The notes under the pieces are model-generated. The model ran no database searches and had not been told where the DNA came from. It worked only from the letters and a program-made list of their open reading frames with translations. 64,000 nt of DNA, taken from contig NZ_FQVP01000007.1 of NCBI RefSeq assembly GCF_900129395.1, forward strand, positions 1 to 64,000, written 5' to 3'. This document shows, piece by piece, positions 42,976 to 51,625 of the stretch; position 1 is the first letter of the stretch, and the number at the start of each line of letters is the position of its first letter. Position numbers and translations under genes: made by a program. The DNA comes from Pseudosulfitobacter pseudonitzschiae (GTDB lineage: Bacteria; Pseudomonadota; Alphaproteobacteria; Rhodobacterales; Rhodobacteraceae).

Positions 42976-43923
42976 GTGGCCCTGTTCCTGCTATTTTTGG
43001 CCAATGGTCTGGCATACGGCCTTACACTTTTTCTGCTAAGCAGCGGTGTGACGCTTATTTTCAGCATGATGGGCGTGCTCAACTTTGCCCACGCAAGCTT
43101 TTACATGCTGGGGGCCTATCTTGGTTTTCAGATATCTCAAGTTACGGGGTTCTGGGGAGGGCTTGTACTGGCCCCGCTGATGGTTGGAGTTATCGGCGGG
43201 GCGGTCGAGCGATATGGCCTCAGAAGGGTTCACGCGCACGGTCACGTGGCAGAGTTGCTATATACCTTTGGTCTTGCCTTCCTGATCGAAGAAATCGTGC
43301 AACTGATCTGGGGCCGTTCTGCCGTCAATTACGTGTTCCCCGACCTCCTGCGCACGCCGATCTTCGCGATAGCTGGTCTGGATTACCCGGCCTTTCGCGT
43401 CGTGATGGCCGCAATCTCGGTCATGGCCTTTCTGATGTTATTGCTGCTGCTGTTGCGAACCCGCGTTGGGCTGGTGGTGCAATCCGCCCTGACCCATGCA
43501 CGCATGACAGCGATGCTGGGGCACAATGTGCCGATGGTTTTCATGAGCGTCTTTGCTGTCGGCTCCGGTTTGGCTGGCTTGGCCGGTGTGTTGGGAGGCG
43601 CGGCGCTGGTGACAGAACCGATGATGGCCCAGCAACTGGGGCCGATTGTCTTTGTGATTGTGGTTATCGGCGGGCTTGGATCGCTGTTTGGCGCTTTCGT
43701 GGCCTCGCTGGCGGTGGGGTTGCTGCAAACATTCGCCGTGGGCTTTGACCGCTCGCTCGGCCAACTCGCATCATCTGTGGGACTTGCGCCTGATGCTTCC
43801 GGCAACTTTGCTGAGCTGTGGTCAATCAGCCTCTCACAGATCGCTCCATTGCTGCCCTACATGCTGCTTATTCTGATGTTGGTTGTCCGCCCGCGCGGAA
43901 TTGCCGGAAAGCGAGATTTGTAA
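42976..43923 (+). CDS. Branched-chain amino acid-type ABC permease (LivH)
   Basis: The 315-residue permease shows GVTLIFSMMGVLNFAHASFY and IGGLGSLFGAFVASLAVGLL, the LivH landmarks. The GTG start has GGAG upstream. Its stop shares a base with the LivM start (TAATG). Confidence 0.92.
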   Translation: MALFLLFLANGLAYGLTLFLLSSGVTLIFSMMGVLNFAHASFYMLGAYLGFQISQVTGFWGGLVLAPLMVGVIGGAVERYGLRRVHAHGHVAELLYTFGLAFLIEEIVQLIWGRSAVNYVFPDLLRTPIFAIAGLDYPAFRVVMAAISVMAFLMLLLLLLRTRVGLVVQSALTHARMTAMLGHNVPMVFMSVFAVGSGLAGLAGVLGGAALVTEPMMAQQLGPIVFVIVVIGGLGSLFGAFVASLAVGLLQTFAVGFDRSLGQLASSVGLAPDASGNFAELWSISLSQIAPLLPYMLLILMLVVRPRGIAGKRDL

Positions 43924-45149
43924 TGGCACGAACCCTCTATTGTATCGCGGGGATCGCGCTTTTGGCGGCTTTGCCGCTGGTTCTGACATCCAACTACGCC
44001 ATGGCTTTGATGTGCCAGATCGGCGTGTCGATCGTCTTTGCGCTGTCCTACAACCTACTGATGGGTGAAACAGGAATGCTGTCTTTTGGGCACGCGGTCT
44101 ATTATGGCACAGGCGCTTTCACGGTCATCCACTACATGGCGCAGGTGAATGAAGGCCAGCTTGCCTTTCCGATTGCCGTTTTACCTGTATTCGGCGGCAT
44201 CGCGGCGCTGATCCTCGGGCTGGCATTCGGGGCTGTTGTGACGCGCCGGGCCGGAATTGCTTTTGCAATGATCACACTCGGCCTGGGAGAAGTCGCCATA
44301 GCCGCATCCCACATGTTTCATGGACCCTTTGGGGGCGAGGCAGGCAAATCCGCGGACCGCACTATCGGTCCGACCTTCGCGGGCTTGGATTTCGGACCGA
44401 CCAACGAATTGTACTGGTTGGTTCTTGCTTGGGTGCTGGCCTCGGTCGGATTGATGTACTTCTTGACCCGCACACCGCTGGGGCGTATCGCCAATGCCGT
44501 GCGCGACAATGCGGAACGTGTGGCGTATCTACGCTTTAATCCGCGCCTTGTCCGTTTGATCATGTATGCTTTTTCCGCCTTTTTTGCAGGGATCGCAGGC
44601 GGGCTCTCGGCCATTATTTTTGAAATCGTCACCTTCGAGGTTTTCTCGCTCAACACCTCTTCCATGGTCGTCCTTGCCACCTTCATCGGGGGCACCGGGA
44701 ACTTTTTGGGTCCGGTTCTGGGGGCAACGCTTGTGACGTGGCTGCAATCCAGCCTCAGCCAGTTTACCGATGCATGGATTTTGTATCTGGGCCTGTTCTT
44801 CATGTTCATGGTTTCGTTCGCGCCTGAGGGCCTGATCGGTTTGCTTCATAAAATCCTGCGACCGAAAGCTGGATTTAAGCGGCGCTTGCTTCTGCGTCAG
44901 GCCACCGCTCGCGCAATTCGCCTGATCCCTTTTGGGGTAGGAGGCGTGGCGATCGTCGAACTGACATACCGAATTTCCCCCATTAGCACCCGTAGCACCG
45001 ATTTCGTCATTGCAGGGCACCACTTTGACGCACAAACGCCGTTGCCGTGGTTGCTTTCAGCGGCGATGTTGTTGCTTGGCCTTGTGGTCCTGTTGCGCCG
45101 TCCAAGGGCTGCGGAAGCTCGGGCAAAAGCAAAGGGCCAACGCACATGA
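43923..45149 (+). CDS. Branched-chain amino acid-type ABC permease (LivM)
   Basis: The 408-residue permease shows LSYNLLMGETGMLSFGHAVY, a long periplasmic stretch and GGTGNFLGPVLGATLV near the end, as in LivM. After the usual length it carries an extra tail of about 100 residues (from KAGFKRRLLL) with one or two more hydrophobic segments. Its stop overlaps the LivG start (ATGA). Confidence 0.9.
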   Translation: MARTLYCIAGIALLAALPLVLTSNYAMALMCQIGVSIVFALSYNLLMGETGMLSFGHAVYYGTGAFTVIHYMAQVNEGQLAFPIAVLPVFGGIAALILGLAFGAVVTRRAGIAFAMITLGLGEVAIAASHMFHGPFGGEAGKSADRTIGPTFAGLDFGPTNELYWLVLAWVLASVGLMYFLTRTPLGRIANAVRDNAERVAYLRFNPRLVRLIMYAFSAFFAGIAGGLSAIIFEIVTFEVFSLNTSSMVVLATFIGGTGNFLGPVLGATLVTWLQSSLSQFTDAWILYLGLFFMFMVSFAPEGLIGLLHKILRPKAGFKRRLLLRQATARAIRLIPFGVGGVAIVELTYRISPISTRSTDFVIAGHHFDAQTPLPWLLSAAMLLLGLVVLLRRPRAAEARAKAKGQRT

Positions 45150-45904
45150 CTGATGCAATCACCTTGTGTAACGTCCAGAAAAGCTTTGGTGCTTTGCAGG
45201 TCATTTCAGGCGTCGATCTCGTTATTCAAAGCGAAGAACGCCATGCGTTGATTGGCCCCAACGGCGCCGGAAAGTCGACGCTTTTCAACATCATCAGCGG
45301 ACGTACCGAACCTTCGCAGGGCAGTATCTCACTATTTGGTGCGCCCATTCAGGGACTTGCCCCGCACCGTATCGCGCGGCGTGGACTGTCGCGCAGCTTT
45401 CAAATCACACATCTGTTTCCCAAGCTGACCGTTCAGGAAACGCTTGAGGCAGCCTTATTGTGGCCTGGCGGAACGCACTACGCATTCTGGCGGACAATGC
45501 GCAGCCTGCCCAGGGTTCGTAGCGATGCCCGTGAAATGGCCGAATTGTTGTCGCTGGACGCGGTCATCGACGTGCGTGTCAGCGAATTGCCCTACGCAGA
45601 TCAGCGCGCTTTGGAAATTGGTGTTGCCGTTTGCGGTGACGCTAAAGTGGTCCTGCTGGACGAGCCGACGGCAGGCATGAGCCACGCCGAAACCGAGCGT
45701 ATGACTGACCTGATCAGACGCGTCACCCAAGGGCGCACGCTGATCATGGTTGAACATGACATGGGGGTGGTCTTTGACCTTGCGGACCGGATTTCCGTTC
45801 TCGCAGGTGGGCGAATTATTGCAACCGGAACACCGAGTGAAATCAGGGGAAATGCTGCCGTAAAAGAAGCCTACCTCGGGGAAGCCGAAGGGGAAGCAGA
45901 GTGA
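45146..45904 (+). CDS. Branched-chain amino acid-type ABC ATP-binding protein (LivG)
   Basis: The 252-residue ATPase has Walker A GPNGAGKS, the LivG-type signature LPYADQRALEIG, Walker B VVLLDEP and H-loop VEHD. All catalytic residues are present. It ends inside the GTG start of livF (GTGA overlap). Confidence 0.93.
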   Translation: MTDAITLCNVQKSFGALQVISGVDLVIQSEERHALIGPNGAGKSTLFNIISGRTEPSQGSISLFGAPIQGLAPHRIARRGLSRSFQITHLFPKLTVQETLEAALLWPGGTHYAFWRTMRSLPRVRSDAREMAELLSLDAVIDVRVSELPYADQRALEIGVAVCGDAKVVLLDEPTAGMSHAETERMTDLIRRVTQGRTLIMVEHDMGVVFDLADRISVLAGGRIIATGTPSEIRGNAAVKEAYLGEAEGEAE

Positions 45905-46599
45905 TCCTGGAAGTCAAAGATCTGAACGCATGGTACGGCAAAAGCCACATCCTGCGCGGCGTTTCTTTCAACGTGAAGCCAGGTGAAATTCTGGCCATGC
46001 TTGGGCGAAATGGTGTGGGGCGGTCAACCACTGTCAAGGCGTTGATGGGGGATGTGGAGAAAACCGGAGAGATCACCTTTGAAGGCAATCGGATCGACAA
46101 CCTGCCAACGCATGAGATCGCCAGGCTTGGTATCGGCTGTGTGCCCGAAGACCGTCAGGTATTTCCGACGCTCACCGTTCATCAGAACCTGATCATGGGC
46201 CTGCAATCGCAAGGCAGGGACGATGGATGGACACCTGATGATGCATTCCAACTGTTTCCCCGTTTGGCCGAACGCGCAGGCACCGAAGCTGGGTCTCTTT
46301 CGGGGGGCGAACAACAATTGTTGACGATGATGCGTACACTGATGGGCAATCCCAAACTTATCCTCATTGATGAGCCAACCGAAGGCCTTGCCCCGCGCAT
46401 GGTGGCCCAAGTCAAGGACCTTATCCTGGAGATAGCAAGACGTGGTACGAGCGTGGTTTTGGTCGAACAAAAACTGACCGTTGCGTTGAAGATCGCCAAT
46501 CGTGTTCTGGTGATGGGCCACGGGAGCATCGTGTTTGAAGGCACGCCTGCTGACCTTGCGGCACGTGAAGACGTCCGCCGCGATTACATAGAGGTTTGA
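45901..46599 (+). CDS. Branched-chain amino acid-type ABC ATP-binding protein (LivF) with altered Walker A
   Basis: The 232-residue ATPase has LSGGEQQLLTMMRTLM (signature), LILIDEPTEGLAP (Walker B) and LVEQK (H-loop region, as in LivF proteins). The Walker A reads GRNGVGRSTT: Arg41 (codon CGG at 46021-46023) stands where nearly all ABC ATPases have the phosphate-binding Lys. The intact LivG partner would supply one normal ATP site, so the pair may work with one degenerate site. A base-calling error is possible but would need two changes from AAG. Confidence 0.9.
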   Translation: MILEVKDLNAWYGKSHILRGVSFNVKPGEILAMLGRNGVGRSTTVKALMGDVEKTGEITFEGNRIDNLPTHEIARLGIGCVPEDRQVFPTLTVHQNLIMGLQSQGRDDGWTPDDAFQLFPRLAERAGTEAGSLSGGEQQLLTMMRTLMGNPKLILIDEPTEGLAPRMVAQVKDLILEIARRGTSVVLVEQKLTVALKIANRVLVMGHGSIVFEGTPADLAAREDVRRDYIEV

Positions 46600-46644
46600 T
46601 CCGTCTCTGATGCGGCGGCAATGGTTTCAACAGGGTGGCATATC

Positions 46645-47427
46645 ATGACGGACGACAAATTCTGGCGCGCACAGCGTGTCATCATTACGGCAGGCGCTGG
46701 TGGCATCGGACTGGCGATCGCCAAAGCCATGTTGCGCGTCGGCGCACAGGTTTGGGTCAGCGACATAGATCCCGAGGCACTGGACAAGGTCGCCACCGCA
46801 AATCCCGGGATTGGCACTTTGGCGTGTGACGTTGCGGACCCGCAAGCCTGCGACCGCTTTGTAAAACATGCAGCGGACCGAATGGGCGGGATCGACATTT
46901 TGATCAACAACGCAGGGATCGCAGGGCACACTGCACCCGTGCATGAACAGCCACTGGACGAATGGGTGCGCTGCTTCGATATCAATGTACATGGTCAGTT
47001 CTACATGGCCCGCGCGGCTATTCCCCATCTGAAGAGGGCCAAAGGCGGATCGATTGTTTGCATGACCTCTGTCGCAGGCAAATTCGCATTCGCTTTACGC
47101 GCGCCATATTCCGCATCAAAGGCCGCTGTCATCAATCTCGCGCGGGCGATGTCTGTCGAACTCGGACCCCATCAAATAAGGGTCAATGCCATCGCTCCGG
47201 GCGCCGTCGCTGGGCAGCGCATCCGCGATGTCATCACCAGCCGCGCCAATGCCCGCAATATTTCGTATGCCGAAATGGAGGCGCAGGTGCTTAGGGCCGT
47301 TTCGATGCGCACAATGGTGGAGCCCGAGGAGATCGCGGCCTATGTCATGTTCCTCTGCGCGCCCACGGGACGGGCCATAACCGGACAGGTTCTCAGCATT
47401 TGTGGTGGGATCGAATACGCTGAATAG
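46645..47427 (+). CDS. Short-chain dehydrogenase/reductase (SDR)
   Basis: The 260-residue Rossmann-fold protein has IITAGAGGIGLAIAKAM (cofactor glycines, the first Gly of TGxxxGIG being Ala as in a known subgroup), NNAGIAG, catalytic Ser in CMTSVAG and YSASK. It probably uses NAD(H), since VSDID places an Asp after strand 2. ATG 46645 is preferred for its AGGGTGG; a start at 46621 is possible. It is the last gene of the Liv-type operon, likely oxidising a hydroxyl of the imported compound. Confidence 0.88.
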   Translation: MTDDKFWRAQRVIITAGAGGIGLAIAKAMLRVGAQVWVSDIDPEALDKVATANPGIGTLACDVADPQACDRFVKHAADRMGGIDILINNAGIAGHTAPVHEQPLDEWVRCFDINVHGQFYMARAAIPHLKRAKGGSIVCMTSVAGKFAFALRAPYSASKAAVINLARAMSVELGPHQIRVNAIAPGAVAGQRIRDVITSRANARNISYAEMEAQVLRAVSMRTMVEPEEIAAYVMFLCAPTGRAITGQVLSICGGIEYAE

Positions 47428-47439
47428 GCCGTGAAACCT

Positions 47440-47728
47440 GAGGTGACGACACCTTCTCCACCTTTTGAGAGCAAAAGTTGCTTTCCTGCGTGAATGAACC
47501 GGTTCAGGACGGTACCCGTTCGGTAAACAGGTCCGGAATGGCAGCCGGTCGGGTGAGGCTCGATGCGATGGGAATTTCGGTGATGTCCATGGTCCAGACC
47601 AGGCTCGGCTACGTCACAGACAGGTTGCCGAGCAGGTAGGTCGGAACCGGTCTGAAGGTTTTCGGCTTGCGCGCCAGATCCTTTGTGCCCGTGCACCTCA
47701 TCGCCAGACCTCGCAAAGCATCCTGCAC
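47440..47728 (-). pseudogene. IS3-family transposase (OrfB) remnant
   Basis: On the minus strand PSLVWTMDITEIPIASSLTR resembles the first catalytic motif (QVWAMDITYIPM) of IS3-type OrfB, preceded by YLLGNLSVT like the usual YLLRGL.ITRPN. Stops interrupt it and no flanking repeats are seen. It fills the gap between two cassettes. Confidence 0.5.
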
Positions 47729-48775
47729 CTAATCGGCGGAAAAACTGAGCTGAACCTTCACGGCACCCGACCTGTCGCCCGCAGCATCAAAGGCTTCGAT
47801 GGCGCGGCTGATGGGGTAGGTGGCGGTTATGATCGGTTTGACGTCGATGCGCCGCTCAGAGATCATCTGAACCGCCTGTGCAAATTCAGCGTCGAACCGC
47901 TGGGTGCCGCAATAGGTGATTTCCTTGCCCACCAGCATGTTCAGGGGCACAGGTACATCACCCGCGACGCCGACTTGTACCAACCGGCCTTGAGGGCGCA
48001 GGCAGGTGATTGCGGTCTTGATCGCGGGGGCGGCTGAGGAGCATTCGAAGGCAACGTCGAACTGGCCTTTGCCCGCGGCATAGGCATCCAGACCGGCGGG
48101 ATCGGTGGCGACGTTCACGGTGCGGGTCGCGCCCATGCGGGTCGCAACCTCCAGCGTGAAGTCCTGCAGATCGGTCACCACCACTTCGGCGGCACCGGCC
48201 TCGACCGCGACGGCAGCGCAGAGCGCGCCGATGGGGCCCGCACCGGTGACCAGAACGCGCGCACCGCTTAGATCGCCCGCACGATTGCGGGCATGCAGGC
48301 AGACCGCCAGAGGCTCGGCGCAGGCGGCTTCACCCAGGCTGACGCCTGTGCCGACGGGCACGCACTGGCGCGCCTCGACCACGATGTGATCGCGAAACAG
48401 GCCTTGTTCATGGGGCATCCGCATGGCCGACCCGTTAAAGCGCATTTCAAGGCAATGCACAGGCAAGCCTTTCTCACAAAATTCGCAGGTGCCGCACGGA
48501 CGGCTGGGGTTGATCGCAACCACGTCGCCGGTGGCCAATTCTGTGACGTCGGGTCCCAGGGCGACAACCGTTCCCGATGCCTCATGTCCCAGAATGATCG
48601 GTTCACGCACCCGGATCGGGCCAAAGCCGCCCTGCTGGTAATAGTGCAGGTCGGACCCGCAAATCCCGCCCGCCCCCAGCGCGATCAGCACTTGGCCCGG
48701 CCCCGGTGCTGCGACGGTTACGGCTTCGATACGAATGTCGTTTTCACCATAAAGGCGGCAAACTCGGGCTTCCAT
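47729..48775 (-). CDS. Zinc-dependent L-idonate / L-gulonate 5-dehydrogenase-like enzyme
   Basis: The 348-residue medium-chain dehydrogenase has CGSDLHYYQQGGFG (catalytic Zn Cys), GHEASG, the four-Cys structural Zn lobe CGTCEFCEKG...HC, and cofactor motif VTGAGPIGALCAAV. The YYQQGGFG loop is seen in L-idonate 5-dehydrogenases (IdnD) and relatives acting on L-gulonate. Next to UxuA and UxuB, an L-gulonate to D-fructuronate step would fit well, since UxuB and UxuA would then take fructuronate to 2-keto-3-deoxygluconate. It is the last gene of the TRAP operon. Confidence 0.85.
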   Translation of the reverse strand: MEARVCRLYGENDIRIEAVTVAAPGPGQVLIALGAGGICGSDLHYYQQGGFGPIRVREPIILGHEASGTVVALGPDVTELATGDVVAINPSRPCGTCEFCEKGLPVHCLEMRFNGSAMRMPHEQGLFRDHIVVEARQCVPVGTGVSLGEAACAEPLAVCLHARNRAGDLSGARVLVTGAGPIGALCAAVAVEAGAAEVVVTDLQDFTLEVATRMGATRTVNVATDPAGLDAYAAGKGQFDVAFECSSAAPAIKTAITCLRPQGRLVQVGVAGDVPVPLNMLVGKEITYCGTQRFDAEFAQAVQMISERRIDVKPIITATYPISRAIEAFDAAGDRSGAVKVQLSFSAD

Positions 48776-48785
48776 GATAGGCTCC

Positions 48786-50063
48786 TTACGGGATCAGGAC
48801 GGACGGCAGCCAGGTGGCCAGCGCCGGAATGTAAGTGACGGCCAGCAGCACAAGGATGTTGGTCAGCAAAAACGGCAGGATCGCCACGATCACCGGTGCC
48901 AGCGGCAACCGAGCGATACCGGCGCAGACGAACAGGCAGACGCCCACGGGTGGCGTGGTCAGCCCGATCATCAGGTTCAGCACGGCCACGGTGGCAAAGT
49001 GCAGCGGGTCAATCCCCACAGCGTTCGACAGCGCCAGCAGGGGGACGAACAGAATGATCAGGGCGGCGATGGTTTCCAGAAACATGCCCACGCACAGCAG
49101 CAGGATGTTGATCAGCAGCAGCACCAGGAACTTGTTGTCGGTGATCGACAGAACCGCGTCTGCGATGGCCTGCGGAATACGTTCCGACACCAGAATCCAG
49201 CCGAATACATTGGCAAAGCCGACCAGCGCCAGAATGCCCGCCGCCGATACGGCGCTGTCCACCACGATGCGCGGCACCGCAGGGATGGGCAGTTCGCGGT
49301 AGATGAAGGCCCCCACGACAAAAGCGTAGACGCTGGCCACGACGGCGGTTTCGGTCGGCGTCGCCAGACCGGACAACAGCCCGTAAATGATCAGGAACGT
49401 CATCGCCAGCGCCCACGCGGCCCCACCGAGCGAACGGATCACCTCGCCAAAGCCTTGCCACGGCTGGTGTGGAAAGCCCTTGCGCACCGATATGATATAG
49501 CAGGTGACCATCATCGACAGGCCCATCAGGATGCCGGGGATGGCACCGGCCAGAAACATCTTGCCCACCGAAATGCCCGACAGCGCCCCCACGATGATCA
49601 TCGGCACCGAGGGCGGAATGATCGGCCCCACGGTCGACGAGGCCGCGGTGACGGCCGCTGAGAAATCCGCCGGATAACCGGCCTTTTTCATGCCGGGGAT
49701 CATCACCCCGCCAATGGACGCGGCATCGGCCACGGCGGTGCCGGTGATGCCACCAAACAACATCGAGGCCGCGATATTGGTCAGGCCCAGACCGCCCCTG
49801 ATCCAACCCACCAGCGCATTGGCGAACCTGATGATCCGTTGCGTGATCCCGCCACGGTTCATCAGGTTCCCGGCAAGGATAAAGCCCGGAATAGACAGAA
49901 GAACAAACACGTCCATGCCCGCGTACATCTTTTGCGGCATCACCACGATGGGGATGCCCACATAGGCCAGATAGGCCAGCGACGACAGGCCCAGAGTGAT
50001 CGCCACGGGAATGCCCACGGTCAGACCAAAGACAAAAACGACAAGCAGAATGGTAACGGCCAC
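48786..50063 (-). CDS. TRAP transporter large permease (DctM type)
   Basis: The 425-residue membrane protein has FVLLSIPGFILAGNLMNRGG, VGPIIPPSVPMIIVGALSGI and GLATPTETAVVASVYAFVVG. A GTG at 50063 with GAGGA upstream is chosen, 4 bases after the DctQ stop; the longer frame would lie inside dctQ. It imports the hexuronate or aldonate substrate of the locus. Confidence 0.93.
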   Translation of the reverse strand: MAVTILLVVFVFGLTVGIPVAITLGLSSLAYLAYVGIPIVVMPQKMYAGMDVFVLLSIPGFILAGNLMNRGGITQRIIRFANALVGWIRGGLGLTNIAASMLFGGITGTAVADAASIGGVMIPGMKKAGYPADFSAAVTAASSTVGPIIPPSVPMIIVGALSGISVGKMFLAGAIPGILMGLSMMVTCYIISVRKGFPHQPWQGFGEVIRSLGGAAWALAMTFLIIYGLLSGLATPTETAVVASVYAFVVGAFIYRELPIPAVPRIVVDSAVSAAGILALVGFANVFGWILVSERIPQAIADAVLSITDNKFLVLLLINILLLCVGMFLETIAALIILFVPLLALSNAVGIDPLHFATVAVLNLMIGLTTPPVGVCLFVCAGIARLPLAPVIVAILPFLLTNILVLLAVTYIPALATWLPSVLIP

Positions 50064-50067
50064 GGGT

Positions 50068-50571
50068 CTATTCCTCGTCGGTTTTTTGGGGAGTGCCGTC
50101 TTCGGCGCCAGCCAGCATGGCGACACAGCGCAACACGGCAAACAGGGCAAGGCCCGCAAGCAGAACGAACATCGTCAGATGGGCATAATCCATACGTATG
50201 CCAAGTGCGGGCGCTGTCTGCATCCGGCCGATGGTGACGAATTTCCACGCGGGCATGAGCAGCACCAGCGCCAGTCCGGCGGTCGCGGCCGCCGCGAAAA
50301 AGCGCAGGAATTTTGGGACACCACCGGGCAGGGCTTCACTGACCACATCAACGTTGACCAGATCTCCGGTGCGAAACGACAGCCCCGCGCCAAAGGCGAT
50401 CATGTATAGCAGCGCAAACCGCGTCAGCTCTTCCGTCCACACCGGCGAGCTGCCGGTGAAGCGACCGATGACCTGCACCAGCACCGCGACCATCAGCACG
50501 GCAAAAGCAATACCAGCACCCAGTCGGGCCAATACAGTCAGGATGCGAATGAGGGTTTCGGCATGTCGCAT
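50068..50571 (-). CDS. TRAP transporter small permease (DctQ type)
   Basis: The 167-residue protein has four membrane segments, with GSSPVWTEELTRFALLYMIA, the DctQ motif. ATG 50571 is used with GGAG 10 bases upstream; a TTG five codons earlier is less likely. It is 82 bases after the binding-protein gene, with a hairpin in the gap. Confidence 0.9.
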   Translation of the reverse strand: MRHAETLIRILTVLARLGAGIAFAVLMVAVLVQVIGRFTGSSPVWTEELTRFALLYMIAFGAGLSFRTGDLVNVDVVSEALPGGVPKFLRFFAAAATAGLALVLLMPAWKFVTIGRMQTAPALGIRMDYAHLTMFVLLAGLALFAVLRCVAMLAGAEDGTPQKTDEE

Positions 50572-50600
50572 TTCGCAGCGCTCCAAACGGAAAATGGGGA

Positions 50601-50630
50601 AACCGGCGCCACATGCAGGCGGCGCCGGTT
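50601..50630 (-). promoter_or_regulatory. Intercistronic hairpin after dctP
   Basis: AACCGGCGCC and GGCGCCGGTT are perfect 10-base arms around a 10-nt loop, with no T-run. It lies between the binding-protein and DctQ genes and probably gives higher binding-protein levels. Confidence 0.6.
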
Positions 50631-50653
50631 GATCGTATCAGGTGAAACGGGCC

Positions 50654-51625
50654 TTAGTCGGCGAACAGGCCTTCAACTGTCGGGCGGATTTCGTCGCTGA
50701 CGTTGCTCAGAACCGCGTCTTTGGCCGCTGCGGCAAAGGCCGGGCCGTCCACTTCGACAAAGGTCATGCCGTTGGCTTCCAGATAGGCGCGGTCGTCGGC
50801 AAGGCTGGCTTCGAACAGTTCACGCTCATAGGCTTGGGCGCGCGCTGCCGCTTCCATGACGGCAGCCTGGTCCTCGGCGCTCAGCTTCTGCCATGTGCTT
50901 TCGGCAATGGTCAGATAGATCCATGACCGCACATGCTCTGTCAGGTTCACGTGGCTTTGCACTTCGTTAAAGCTGGCCGAACGGATCAGCGCCAGCGGGT
51001 TTTCCTGTGCTTCGATGGTGCCGTTCTGCAGCGAGGTGAACACCTCGGAAAACGCCATCGGGCCGGGGGCCGCACCCAGTGCCGACCACACGTCGATGAA
51101 CAGCGGTACGTTCGGCACCCGCATTTTCAGACCGTTCAGATCAGCAGGCGTGGTGATGGGCCGGTTCGATGTCAGGTTGCGCGGGCCGCGTGCAAAATAC
51201 GCAACGGGACGAATTTGTGCCTTTTCGACGATTTGCGCCTCGATCTGGTCACCGATTTCGCCCGATGCGACTTCGTCCATGTGCTCGATGGATTTATAGG
51301 CATAGGGAACAGCCAGAAGGGCAGCCATCGGCGCCCAGTTCTGCAGGCTTTCGCCGGTGATGGTCATGTCGACGGTGCCCAGCTGCATGCCGTTGATCAG
51401 GTCGATTTCCTTGCCCAGCGACTCGTTGGGGAACACTTCGACCACGATGCGGCCATCGGTCAGCGCGGACAGCTCCTCGCCGAATTTCACTGACGCCAGA
51501 TGCCACGGGTTGTCTTCGTTGGCCAGGTGGCCAAGCTTCAGGGTCAGGTCTTGTGCGAACGCGGGCATGGCTGTCAGGGCAGCGATGGCGACGGCCAGTG
51601 CGGGCTTTTTCCAGTTAAATGTCAT
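50654..51625 (-). CDS. TRAP transporter substrate-binding protein (DctP type), hexuronate/aldonate locus
   Basis: The 323-residue protein has a signal peptide ending MPAFAQD, LKLGHLANEDNPWHLASVKF at the mature start and KMRVPNVPLFIDVWSALGAA containing the carboxylate-binding Arg. This resembles DctP proteins crystallised with D-glucuronate, D-galacturonate, D-mannonate or L-gulonate. AGGAGGAGA precedes ATG 51625, which overlaps the stop of the GntR gene. The genetic setting with UxuA/UxuB supports a hexuronate or aldonate ligand. Confidence 0.92.
   Translation of the reverse strand: MTFNWKKPALAVAIAALTAMPAFAQDLTLKLGHLANEDNPWHLASVKFGEELSALTDGRIVVEVFPNESLGKEIDLINGMQLGTVDMTITGESLQNWAPMAALLAVPYAYKSIEHMDEVASGEIGDQIEAQIVEKAQIRPVAYFARGPRNLTSNRPITTPADLNGLKMRVPNVPLFIDVWSALGAAPGPMAFSEVFTSLQNGTIEAQENPLALIRSASFNEVQSHVNLTEHVRSWIYLTIAESTWQKLSAEDQAAVMEAAARAQAYERELFEASLADDRAYLEANGMTFVEVDGPAFAAAAKDAVLSNVSDEIRPTVEGLFAD

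Noticed and set aside
47463-47478. CTTTTG-AGAG-CAAAAG hairpin as terminator of the SDR gene
   Set aside because: The stem is only 6 bp and A/T-rich and no T-run follows; it lies inside the IS3 remnant.
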